64,000 nucleotides of DNA. It comes from Mytilus galloprovincialis (taxonomy: Eukaryota > Mollusca > Bivalvia > Mytilida > Mytilidae). Position numbers and translations under genes: made by a program. The stretch covers positions 82,413,913 through 82,477,912 of the forward strand of contig NC_134845.1 in NCBI RefSeq assembly GCF_965363235.1. The letters are read 5' to 3'. The notes beneath the pieces were generated by a model. That model made no database searches, had not been told where the DNA came from, and saw nothing but the letters and a program-made list of their open reading frames with translations. Below are positions 47,590 to 58,250 of this stretch, piece by piece (position 1 is the first letter of the stretch; each line of letters begins with the position of its first letter).

Positions 47590-49000
47590 TATCTGAGTAC
47601 AAGTAATGCTATAAGTCTCTTCGTGATTGTGATGGACAGTACACGTTATATCATTACGTTACTTCTTGTGTAAGTTATATTCTTATGTCACTCTTGTGTA
47701 TGATTAATAGTATAAGTTATATTTATACGTCAACACTTGTGTATGATTGATAGTACAAGTTATATTCGTACGTCAATACTTGTGTATGATTGATAGTACA
47801 AGTTATATTCTTACGTCAACACTTGGATATGATGGATAGTACTAATTATATTCTTACGTCAACACTTGTGTATGATTGATAGTACAAGTTATATTCGTAC
47901 GTCAACACTTGGATATGATGGATAGTACTAATTATATTCTTACGTCAACACTTGTGTATGATTGATAGTGCAAGTCATATATCACCCCTAGTTTTTGGTG
48001 GGGTTCGTGTTGTTTATTCTTTAGTTTTCTATGTTGTGTCATGTGTACTATTGTTTGTCTGTTTGTCTTTTTCATTTTTAGCCATGGCGTTGTCAGTTTA
48101 TTTTAGATTTATGAGTTTGACTGTCCCTTTGGTATCTTTCGTTCCTCTTTTATATGCTTACGTCAACACTTGTGTATGATTGATAGTACAAGTCATATTC
48201 GTATGTCAACACTTGTGTTAGATCGATAGTACAAATTATATTATTACGTCAACACTTGTGTAGAATGGATAGTACAAGTTATATGCTACGTCAGCAATTG
48301 GATATGATGGATAGTACAAATTATATTCTTACGTCAACACTTGTGTATGATGTATAGTACAAGTAATATGCTACGTCAACAATTGGATATGATAGATAGT
48401 ACAAATTATATGCTCACGTCAACACTTGAGTTAGACCGATAGTATAAGTAATATTCGTACGTCAACACTTGTGCATGATGTATATTACAAGTTATATTCT
48501 TACGTCAACACTTTTGTATGATGTATAGTACAAATTATATTGATACGTCAACACTTGTGTATGATTGATAGTATAAGTTATATTCGTACGTCAACACTTG
48601 TGTATGATGTATAGTACAAATTATATTCTTACGTCAACACTTGTGTATGATTGAAAGTACAAGTGTTACCATAAAATCACTTGTTACAAGTTATATATTG
48701 AACTCAATTCTTGTGTATGATGGAATGTACAAGTTTCACCCTAAAGCCACTTCTTGTGTATGATTGATAGAACAAGTTATATAATAAAATCACTTCTTGT
48801 GTATGATTGATAGAACAAGTTATATAATAAAAAAATATTGTGTATGATTGAAAGTATACAAGTCTTACCCTAAATTCACTTCTTGTGTTTGATTGATAAT
48901 ACAAGTTATATTCTTACGACAACACTTGTGTTTGAAAGATAGTACAAGTTTCACCCTAAAGTCATTTCTCGTGTATGGTGGATAGTAGAAGTTATATGCT
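47590..49000. repeat. Minisatellite downstream of copy 3
   Basis: The longest of the three arrays: about 25-30 units of roughly 43 bases with TACGTCAACACTTGTGTATG, a GATTGATAGT spacer and ACAAGTTATATTC. It is split by a retroelement 3' fragment at 47975-48158. The later units, from about 48700, drift toward the version found at copies 1 and 2. Confidence 0.85.
47975..48158 (+). mobile_element. Retroelement 3' tail inside the minisatellite
   Basis: A 5'-truncated family A tail (from TTTTTGGTGGGGTTCGTGTT to CGTTCCTCTTTTAT) interrupts array 3, with normal units on both sides. Confidence 0.7.
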
Positions 49001-49004
49001 ACAA

Positions 49005-49265
49005 GTCTGTGCGTCCGTCCGTTCGTTCGTTCGTCTGTCCCGCTTCAGGTTGAAGTTTTTGGACGAGGTAGTTTTTGATGAAGTTGAAGTCTAATTAACT
49101 TGAAACTTAGTATACATGTTCCCTATTATATTATTTGCCTAAATTTAATCCCATTAGAGTTTTTGCTCATTTTCATGGTCCACTGAACATAGAAAATGGT
49201 GGTGCGGATTAGGCATCCATTTACTATGGACACATTCTTGTTATTAGTTATTTCTACCTGCTAGC
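49005..49265 (+). mobile_element. Dispersed repeat (family F)
   Basis: GTCCGTCCGTTCGTTCG repeats, CTGTCCCGCTTCAGGTTG, AACTTGAAACTTAGTATACA and CATTTACTATGGACACATTC. Very common bivalve-type repeat; follows array 3 directly. Confidence 0.65.
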
Positions 49266-50839
49266 ATTGTTTACATAATTATTTCAACTAAACGTTGTAA
49301 ATAACGGTTATAAAGATTTTTTTAATATCTTCCAAATTACACGGTGTGGGAATATTGGTTTTGCTAGCTATAAATTGAGCTTTATTCCACCAACATAAGT
49401 AAATGTATGCACCATACAGTGGAGATCACTTCTAACCTCTCATTAGAACTGTAAGGAGAACTGTCATAGAACTGTTCTAACCTGTCCTAGAACAGTTCTA
49501 CCTAGAACAGTTCTACCCTAGAACTGTTCTAAGTAGAACTGTTAGAATCAGTTCTAGGTAGAACTGACTAAATCAGTTCTAGGTAGAACTGTCAGGATCA
49601 GTTCTAGGGTAGAACTGTCTAAATCAGTTCTAGGTAGTCCTGTCCATATCAGTTCTAACCGTAGAACTGTCAGCAGAACTGACTAAATCAGTCAGGACTG
49701 TAGAACAGTTCTAAACTGACGTCACTGCAGTAAGGTCACTTTAGAATTTAGAAGAAATAAATCACTTCCAATTACTTTGCTATATAATAGCAGATTTTCT
49801 ATATTTCTTTCTGATCATACGTTACATGTAAAAATATCGAAGTGAATAGGAGGTTATCCAACTCATCGGAGAAATATTTTTATAAGATTGCATAGGAAAC
49901 ATCATTGTTTACGTTTCTTCGTTCCCCGTTTTTAACAGTCTCTTCATACATGTCATAAATATATCTCTGCATTTAATTCATGGAATTTTAATCTTAATTT
50001 ACCTTGTTTGCCTTGGATTTACATTCATTTAAGATTCTGTTTTGACAAATGTTCATACGAAAATTGTACAGTGGATGAATTATGGGATATTAATGATAAA
50101 AGTGTTGTATTATAACGTAAAAAAACTATATATACATTTGCACCATCTCGTCAATTTAGCCAAACTTATCCATAACGATTATAAATGATATCTGGGAGTC
50201 TGAAACTCAGAAAAAATATACTCATCTGAACATGAATGAAGCATTTGCCACTGGACGTTCGACTACAAACAAAATCATGCATTTTTCTTTGCCTTCTTCC
50301 GTTTGTCTTCAAATTATATTAACAGTATACTATTCCAAGAAGAGAACTTCCCATACATGTACTTTTTATTTTAAAATAAAGTATATGAATCAGTCATGTG
50401 AGTGTTGGATGATGCCGTAAAATAGTTTTGTTTAAAAAAAAACATCACAAACTAACTGACTTAAAAAGTCACTTTAGTGACGGTTCATTATTATGGATAC
50501 AGAGAGAAAATAAGGGTGCGCTAAATTTTTAGATATGGTATAAATACATCTTACCGCTATTTGTCTGCCATTACTGGATATCGCACAGGTTCCCGTAAAA
50601 ATTTGACATCATAAAACAAAATATCTGACGCCACAATGGAAAAGTGATTGTTGTATGCTTCAAAAGTTCAAGAGGCCGGGTCAGCCAGGATTAGCAATAT
50701 AGGTGTATTGTGTTCCAAAGTTGGTGTCATTTTTATCATACGATCCGTCCTGACATAGAAATATTATTGGTTTACAATGAGGCCATATATATTTACATGA
50801 TAAGTGTAAATAAGTTCAGTTTTGGACATGCTGGCACTT

Positions 50840-51880
50840 TAAACTGATGTGAGCATAATTTTGTTTTCCAATGTTGCTTTCCTTTATCATGTTTATATTG
50901 AACAATCCATCCTGATATAAAAATATAAGCACGTGCAATATAAAATTCTACTCGGAACAATATTCCCCAATATTAATGCAATAACCCTATAATATAGATC
51001 ATTTGTATTATAATGATAATACACTCCATCCTTACATAAAAATATTACAGATTTACTATGCGACTATAAGAGTTGTATAAAAAAAGAGCAAATATGGTCA
51101 GTTTTGGTTGATGTGGTCAAATATGGTCAGTTTTGGTTGATGCTGTCAAATATGGTCAGTTTTGATTGATACAGACAAATAATTTTGTAACATGAGTCAG
51201 TCTGAGGTATGAAAACTACTGATATTTGTTTCTGATGCGATATCTTGAATAAAAATAGGAAATGCTGGCACCCTCAATTAATGCGAAAAAAAAATTTGTG
51301 GTCATTGATTTCCAATATTGCAGTTATTTATATACTACAGTCCCTCTCGAACTAAAATTATAACTGAATTGCTGTGCAGCTATATAGATTTACATAATAA
51401 AAAGCAAATATGGTAAGTTTTGGTTGATGCAGTCAAAAGATTTTATTACACGACTCAGTCTGAAGTATATAAACTACTGATATTTGTTTATGATTCAATA
51501 TTTTGAATAAAACAAGGACATGCTCATTGGAGGATCAAGGGGAGGGGGTCCAGGGGTTGGAACCCCACTTTTTTTTAACATCAATGCATATGAATGGGAG
51601 CATATAGTTGGACCCCCAGCCTGGATATAGCTGCCCCTGCATGCTGGCACTATAAATTGATGTGAACAATTACATTTTTTTTCCAAAATTGCTGTTACTT
51701 GTATATATTACAGTCCCTCTAGACCTAAAATTAAAACTGAAGTACTGTGCACCTATATAGATTTGCAGAAAGAAAAAGCAAATAAAGGCAGTTTAGATTG
51801 ATGCGGTCAAAAGATTTTTGTTAAACAGGTCGTCCGAGGTATGGAAACTACTCGTAAACAGATATTATATTGGTTATTGA
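50840..51880. repeat. Degenerate tandem repeats inside the foldback element
   Basis: At least three copies of a 300-370 base unit with AGCAAATATGGTCAGTTTTG, GGTTGATGCAGTCAAA, GACTCAGTCTGAGGTATG and TACTGATATTTGTTT, starting near 51083, 51402 and 51775. Part of one copy contains a three-fold 33-base repeat at 51090-51170. Non-coding. Confidence 0.65.
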
Positions 51881-52024
51881 GGTCCGATAATTTTGTTATG
51901 TGATAATGAGCCATCCTGACTCCCGGAATAACAAATGTAAAACAATTCAAATAATAATGCCCCCCCCCCCCCCTAATACTAACGGCCTAATTTATGTAAC
52001 ACATCAACAAAAGAAAATCACTGA

Positions 52025-52110
52025 ATTACATGCTCCTGACTTGGAACAGGCACATACATGCAGAATATGGCGGGGTTAACAGGTTAAACATGTTCTCTAA
52101 GGCAGCAACC
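52025..52110 (+). mobile_element. Family C end fragment inside the foldback element
   Basis: GCTCCTGACTTGGAACAGGC and ATGGCGGGGTTAACAGGTT match the family C end only. Confidence 0.45.
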
Positions 52111-52722
52111 ATTTGATTTTCTGGGGGGGGGGGGGGGGGGCTATGGGTTTTTATTCTGTACAAACTTTTTTTTTCGACTTCGGCGAAGAACAATCTATTT
52201 TTTGAGCGACAAACCGAAAACAATTTTTTTCTTTCAATTTTAGCATTACATATAGTGGCAGCTGAGGATGAAACAAACTTTTTTTTTTCTCAGGGTCCAA
52301 ACAAATTATTTTTTTCACCAAAAACTGGAAACAAACTTTTTTTTCAAAAAAAAAACCATAGCTATCAATTTTAGCCGTAGAATTTATAAATCAATTCTGG
52401 CCGTAGAATTTATAAAAATCAATTCTAGCCGTAGAATTAGAAATCAATTCTAACCGTAGAACTGTTCTAGAAGTAGAACTGACCAAATATCTGGTCAGTT
52501 CTAGCTAGAACTGTCAGGATCAGTTCTAGGGTAGAACTGTCAGGATCAGTTCTAGGTAGAACTGTCCAAATCAGTTCTAGGTAGAACTGACCAAATCAGT
52601 TCTAGCTAGAACAGTTCTAACCTAGAACTGACTAAAAGGTGTCAGGCTGACAGTTCTACGTACTGTTCTAGAACAGTTCTCCTGACAGATTTAATGAGAG
52701 GTTAGAAGTGATCTCCACTGTA

Positions 52723-53284
52723 TCTGCAATGTGACAGATTTCTACCATTCGTTAGGTGTGTTTGTGCTTTAAACTTTCCCATTCTATAAAAGACTTTCCG
52801 TTTTGAATTGTCCTTAAATTTCATATTTTATGTAATTGTACCTTTTGGTATATGCAAAAAAAAAAGTGTCAAAGTTACACATTTGAAAATTTATAACGAA
52901 CACATCAAACTGTGTCTCTATTGAATTATCTCTCTTTTGCCAGTTCAAAAGTTTTTTTTTAATTCATGACTGTTTAAAATCTTTTACAATCTTTAAAAGC
53001 TTGTATAATCTTAACAAAATATCCACATCAATCATAAGCATGAATACATCAATTTATAATATTGACAAAATAACAAGTGGGTGGGTGTGGGGGGTCAAAT
53101 AGTCAGACAGAACTGTCCGAAATGCAAGCGTCGAATGACACACATATTTACCGTTACAATTCTTCCCGCTTGTATTAGCTCGTGAAATACTCATTACTCT
53201 AGAATATACCTTAAACCGGTATGTATAGTCATGTGACAAATGTCACATCAAATACACGTGTTCTTTATAACATTGATAAATACA

Positions 53285-53285
<1 letters not shown>
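52723..53285. other. No gene recognised
   Basis: AT-rich flank of the foldback element up to the ATT microsatellite. Confidence 0.5.
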
Positions 53286-53323
<38 letters not shown>

Positions 53324-53339
53324 GTATTATTATGTATTA

Positions 53340-53370
<31 letters not shown>
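53286..53370. repeat. ATT microsatellite
   Basis: Interrupted run of about 27 ATT units, with two TATGTATTATT interruptions. Confidence 0.95.
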
Positions 53371-53696
53371 AAATATAGAATAGTGGAATAAATTATTTCT
53401 ATTTTAGGAGAATAAATATATCTTTATATTCGGTATACATCAATTTGCAAATTTAATTATTTTTAAGGTGTTTAAGGTAACTAACTGTTGTACATGTATG
53501 TGGCTTAAACAATTTTCTATATAATTAATCGACTAGCAAGTTTCAACTAATTGTGAACACACAAATGTAATAATTCACATATAAGATCTGTTTAGGCGTT
53601 CGTTCATTAGTTAACACATGTTCCGTATGCTCTGTATCGGAACCTTAATAAAAAAAAAAGATATAAAAGAAAACATGGCATTGCTTATGTTTTGCG

Positions 53697-53815
53697 GCAG
53701 TCGTGTGTTTCGTCTACATAAGACAAATTACTAACGACCGAATCAAATCCGAAGTTAAAGAGACGAAACGCGCGTCTGGCGTAAACACAAAAGTTTATCC
53801 TGGTATCTATGATGA
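53697..53815 (-). mobile_element. Family D end fragment
   Basis: GACGAAACGCGCGTCTGGCG followed by TTTATCCTGGTATCTATGAT. Confidence 0.5.
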
Positions 53816-53844
53816 ATTTATTTGGAAACCAACCTTAAAAGTAA

Positions 53845-54285
53845 TATGGCATCATGTAGTTCTTTTGTCTCTGCGATGTTTGGTAGAATTGATACTTATT
53901 AGCATGTCGTAATGTCCTATTGTAATGTTTATTTGTGTATGTCTTTGTCCTGAATGTGTTTCCGTTTATTTGTACAGTAATCTTGCCATATAGTGTTGTC
54001 ATTTTAATGTTATATTTAACATTGCCATTAAAGCGCGAGCTCGAGGTTTGGTAAGCCGAAAAATCAGGTTCAACCAACCATTTTTTCTTAAATGTCCTGT
54101 ACCAAGTCAAGAAAATGGGCATTGTTATAATATAGTTCGTTTCTGTTTATGTAACATTTTAGTATTGTTTTTCGGTTGTATCGTAGTTCTCTTATATTTG
54201 ATGTGTTTCCCTCAGTTTTAGTTTTTTTCTCGATCGATTTATGAATTTCGAACAGCGGTATACTACTGTTGCCTTTATGTTGTAT
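53845..54285 (+). mobile_element. Dispersed repeat (family B)
   Basis: Fourth family B copy: GGTTCAACCAACCATTTTTT, TTGTGTATGTCTTTGTCC and AGCGGTATACTACTGTTGCC. It contains no supportable gene. Confidence 0.65.
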
Positions 54286-54639
54286 CGCATAACATCGGCG
54301 AACTACGAGTGACTCTGTTTACCTCGAGCTCCATATATCTGTTAATTGAAGGTACGGAATTATCCGAGCTGTGACGAATAACATATCATACCATACTCTC
54401 TAGGTTTTTTTTGAAGGACTGCTATGCATGATACAACAATGCCATAACATACCAATACGTTTACAAAACCATAGGATTACAGGATGTATGTATACTGTTT
54501 TTATCATATCTCTTATAATATTGTCGAGTTTTCATTATGTTTGATCATGTTTGTTTTGTCAATGTATTTGCCATAACCAAAATTGGTTTTTGTCTGTTTT
54601 GCAAATAAAGAATTATTTTATTTCTTCATAGAAAGAAAA
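54286..54639. other. No gene recognised
   Basis: CGAATAACATATCAT-type text near 54375 is echoed in 63130-63180 (GAATGACC after a GAGTTATGA), so part is a dispersed repeat. Confidence 0.4.
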
Positions 54640-55240
54640 AAATATTACAGTCATTCTTTAAATAATTTAATTTTGGATGTAACACGACTTCTGATTGGCT
54701 GACGTTATTTTGTTATCAGCCCATTGACATAATTTAGTCATGTGACCGTGACGTAATCAACGGTTTTTCATGGTTTGCTCCGGTTTAAAATGGAATTTAG
54801 AATTAAATTATAAGAAACGACTGTAATATGTTTTCTGTCTATTCGAAATAACATACAAAAATGTGGTGCACACGGTTAAATAACCCGCTACGCACGTTCT
54901 TCAGTGTGCACCATTTTTTTAATTTTATTTCTTCACAGACAGACAAAATATTACAGTCATTCCTTAAATAATTTAATTTTGCATGTAACGCGACTTCTGA
55001 TTGGCTGACGTTGTTTTGTTATCAGCCCAAAGACATAATTTAGTCATGTGACCGTGACGTCAACAATAATTAAATTATAAGTAATGACTGTAATACTTTT
55101 TTCTGCCTACTAGAAATAACATAAAAAAAGTGATGCATACTTTAAATAACCCGCTCCGCAGGTTGTTAAGTGTGCACCACATTTTTTATATTATTTCTTC
55201 ATAGACAGAAACAATATTACAGTCATTCCTTAAATAAAAT
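54640..55240. mobile_element. Two tandem palindromic elements, ATTACAGTCATT family
   Basis: Units at 54640-54935 and 54945-55240. Each has ATTACAGTCATT against AATGACTGTAAT arms around TGATTGGCTGACGTTATTTT and CATGTGACCGTGACGT, followed by a second hairpin with GAAATAACAT against ATTATTTC arms, GTGCACAC against GTGTGCACC, and a loop AACCCGCTACGCACG. A relative lies in the recombinase gene at 14292-14458. Confidence 0.75.
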
Positions 55241-55374
55241 ATGCAACAGTTATGTCAAACACCTGTTCGGAGGTGCAGGTATATAAATATACAGTCACGT
55301 TGCGAATGGAGATTGCATATTGAACAACATTATGTTCAATCATGTTAGACAAATTAACAAAAATACCTTACTCC

Positions 55375-55985
55375 GAGGAAAATTCTAAACTGAATGTCCC
55401 TTAATATCAATGGCAAAATCAAAATCCCAAACACATCAAACGGATGGATTATGAGTGTCATATTTCTGACTTATTTTGGGGTAGAAAATTGTTGATTTAA
55501 CCGGGTAGCATTGACACATATAATCTCTTTGTGAAACGTCTGCCTTGTTTGTTGCTTGTCTTTCAATTTTTTATTTGTGCTTTGTCTATGTGCCTTTTTA
55601 TGTTTCTTCGTTACATATATGACGTGGCTCTGTACTTATACATCCCGTCATTGTAATATGGCAAATTATGTTTTTTGTTATATTTCTCTGTTACATGTTT
55701 TGGTTTTTTTTATTGGGATTGTAGAGCAGTATTGACTGTTGTGTATGTGACATCTTTACCTATTATGTCTGTTTGTTTTGTTCACGCATTGTAGTCAATA
55801 TAATGGAATTTGATGCGACTGTCATACAAGTCATAGGTTTAGCTAGCTTCGAAAACAGGTTAAGCCCATTAAACATGCCGATACCATGTCAGGAATATGA
55901 CAGTTGTTATCCATTCGTTTGAGCTTTTGATTTTGCCATTTGATTAGGAACTTTCCGTTTTTAATTTTCCTCGGAGTTAAGTATT
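55375..55985. mobile_element. Two facing family E retroelement tails
   Basis: 55375-55530 matches family E on the minus strand and 55550-55985 on the plus strand (GACGTGGCTCTGTACTTATA, CCATTTGATTAGGAAC). Together they form a loose inverted pair, probably two insertions. Confidence 0.55.
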
Positions 55986-56154
55986 TTTGTGATTTTACCC
56001 TCTACACGAGCAAACTATATAAATAAAATTAAATAAACAGCCAAGCTGCTGTGAAGGGATAATAATACCACACCCTTCAAATTCGCATGTTTGATGACAT
56101 TTGAGGGGTATCACTTAATTTGATCGTTGAAATGTATAGTGGATGTGGATGATA

Positions 56155-56450
56155 ATAAAATTGAGAATGGAAATGGGGAATATGCCAAAGAGACAACAAC
56201 CCGACCATAGAAAAAAACACAACAGCAGAAGGTCACCAACAGGTCTTCAATGTAGCGAGAAATTCCCGCACCCGGAGGCGTCCTTCAGCTGGCCCCTAAA
56301 CAAATATATACTAGTTCAGTGATAATGAACGCCATACTAATTTCCAAATTGTACACAAGAAACTAAAATTAAAATAATACAAGACTAACAAAGGCCAGAG
56401 GCTCTTGACTTGGGACAGGCGCAAAAATGCGGCGGGGTTAAACATGTTGG
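56155..56450 (+). mobile_element. Dispersed repeat (family C)
   Basis: Forward copy: TTGAGAATGGAAATGGGG, CGCACCCGGAGGCGTCC and GCGCAAAAATGCGGCGGGGT. Confidence 0.7.
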
Positions 56451-56669
56451 TGAGATCTCAACCCTCCCCCTATACCTCTAGCCAATGTAGAAAAGTAAAC
56501 CCATACATACGCATGTATGACTGAACGATTCGGAACTACTAAGCCAGAACCGAAATGGGATCATATGACGTCATCCTTGTACAGGGGATCGATATGCCAT
56601 GTCATCTTATGGTTAGAATGTATAGCGGCTTATATAAATACATTTATGCCCCATTTACGGGCATTATGT

Positions 56670-56885
56670 TTTCTAGTCTATACTTCAGTCCGTCTCTTCG
56701 TCCGTCTGTTCCGCTTCAGGTTAAAGTTTTTGGTCGAGGTAGTTTTTGATGAAGGTGAAGTTCAATCAACTTGAAACTTGGTAAACGTGTTCCCTATTAT
56801 ATATATTATCTTTCTAATTCTAATGCCAAATTAGAGATTTTATCCCATTTTCACGGTCCACTGAACATAGTTTGTCTAAAATCTC
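56670..56885 (+). mobile_element. Dispersed repeat (family F)
   Basis: Second copy: TCTGTTCCGCTTCAGGTTAA, CAACTTGAAACTTGGTAAAC and CACGGTCCACTGAACATAG. The open frames across it are chance. Confidence 0.65.
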
Positions 56886-56959
56886 CTTTTCTCAGTCCCA
56901 GTCAAAATATCATGTCCTTCTTCGTGGTCGATTTCTTTTGCAGAACCTGCGTATGATAG

Positions 56960-57789
56960 GTTTGATAGGTGGGAGTGTTAATTACTCCAAATTCTCAACA
57001 ACAACAACAAAAAAAAGAATTCTTTTCCGGATTAAAAAAGTAATCATTAATTATTCCTGAGTCCCGATTAGGGTAAAAACAAAATCCCGCAAAAATAAAG
57101 GCACGATGCCAAATTACCACAATCGACTACTCCCAACGCCCCCAAAAAAGGTTCTCTCGTTCCTCTATTTTAAAAAAATATATTGTTACTTTCGTACTGC
57201 CCTGGATATGAATGAATTATTCCCACGGGATGGTGATCAAGACACATAGTGAATGGTTGTTTCGCTAAAGTTTAGTTGACAATTGAAGATACCTAAGTAA
57301 ATGTTGAATTGTATGGATACAAAATATCTGAATATCCTAATGATTGAAAGGAGTAATAGTATATAGATAGATACTGACACCTTTTCTTCACTCCTATTAT
57401 AGTAACCCATGCTTAATTTTTGGTATTAATTTTGTGTTTAGGGAAATACGCTGCTATACGTACGGTGGACATTATGATGTTACAAATTATATGCCTGATG
57501 TAGGTAGTGTATTGTTGAATCAATCCATACAATAGTTGATTGTGGATTACAGACAGTATTGGTGACCTGTTGCAAGCAAAGCTTTTCGGTCAACGCACTT
57601 CCTTTCTCAAGCGGCTATTTGTTGAATACTGCATAGACAACATTCTAACAAACTTTCAGCAAAAAAAAAAAAAAAAAAATGAATCACTGATTGTTTATAT
57701 AGGAAAAGAACAGGTATGTCACTGAAAAAAACAGGTGTGGCATTAGTGGAGCCGGAAATTCTGAACTTTTAATACTGAGTGCATATCAC
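56960..57789. other. No gene recognised
   Basis: AT-rich, with a 19-base poly-A near 57661. Confidence 0.5.
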
Positions 57790-58250
57790 CTTTTTTGCTG
57801 GAATTTAAAGATTATTGTGAAGTGATCTGCTAATTTTTTTTTTTATCTTTGATATTCTTTCACAAGACATTGTCTTTTTTGGTTCATAGCATTTTTCCTG
57901 AGATTTGTAATAAATATTTAGATTATTGAATGTTCTGTTAATTTTATTTTTTGTTAATCTCTGGTCCTTGCACATTGTCTTCTTTCGTAGATAAAAAAAA
58001 TGTATATGTATGTTATATGTTTTCCCTCTTTCTACTAACTATTCATAATAATTAAGGTCAAGATTATTTTGTGGTTCATAGACTTTTTTTCTAGGATTTG
58101 TGCTAATATTTTAGATTATTGTGAAGCGTTCTGTTGATAATGTTTTTTCAGCTTTGATCTTTGAACCGGACATGGTCTGTCCTTCGAAGTTATGCATATG
58201 TATTGTGTTTCCTTTTTTACTTATTATTCATAAATAATAATTCAGGTTAA
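57790..58250. repeat. Degenerate 190-200 base tandem repeat
   Basis: Two to three units share TTTAGATTATTGTGAAG, GGTTCATAG followed by TTTTT, GATTTGTG/AATAAT text and TCTTTGATCTTTG/CACATTGTCTT. Non-coding and T-rich. Confidence 0.5.

Larger units (their letters stand above)
42120..49005. repeat. Older duplicated unit around gene copy 3
   Basis: Shares the promoter, five-exon layout, parts of the introns, the stretch after the gene (47270-47560 with 9040-9340 and 34020-34500) and a minisatellite of the same motif. Divergence is far higher than between units 1 and 2, so this copy split earlier. Confidence 0.65.
49417..52720. mobile_element. 3.3 kb foldback element with TA target and AGAACTG arrays
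   Basis: Perfect outer inverted ends (CAGTGGAGATCACTTCTAAC at 49417 and its complement ending at 52720), each followed by TA (49415-49416, 52721-52722). The TA target and CAGTGG start suit the Tc1/mariner-pogo superfamily. Inside each end lies a 310-350 base array of short inverted motifs (TCAGTTCTAGGTAGAACTG and variants), 49442-49725 and 52385-52680. The middle holds degenerate repeats, poly-G and poly-T runs, and no transposase, so it would depend on proteins from elsewhere. Confidence 0.8.

Noticed and set aside
53835-54122. 95-codon minus-strand frame
   Set aside because: Runs through the family B repeat, which carries no conserved frame in its other copies.
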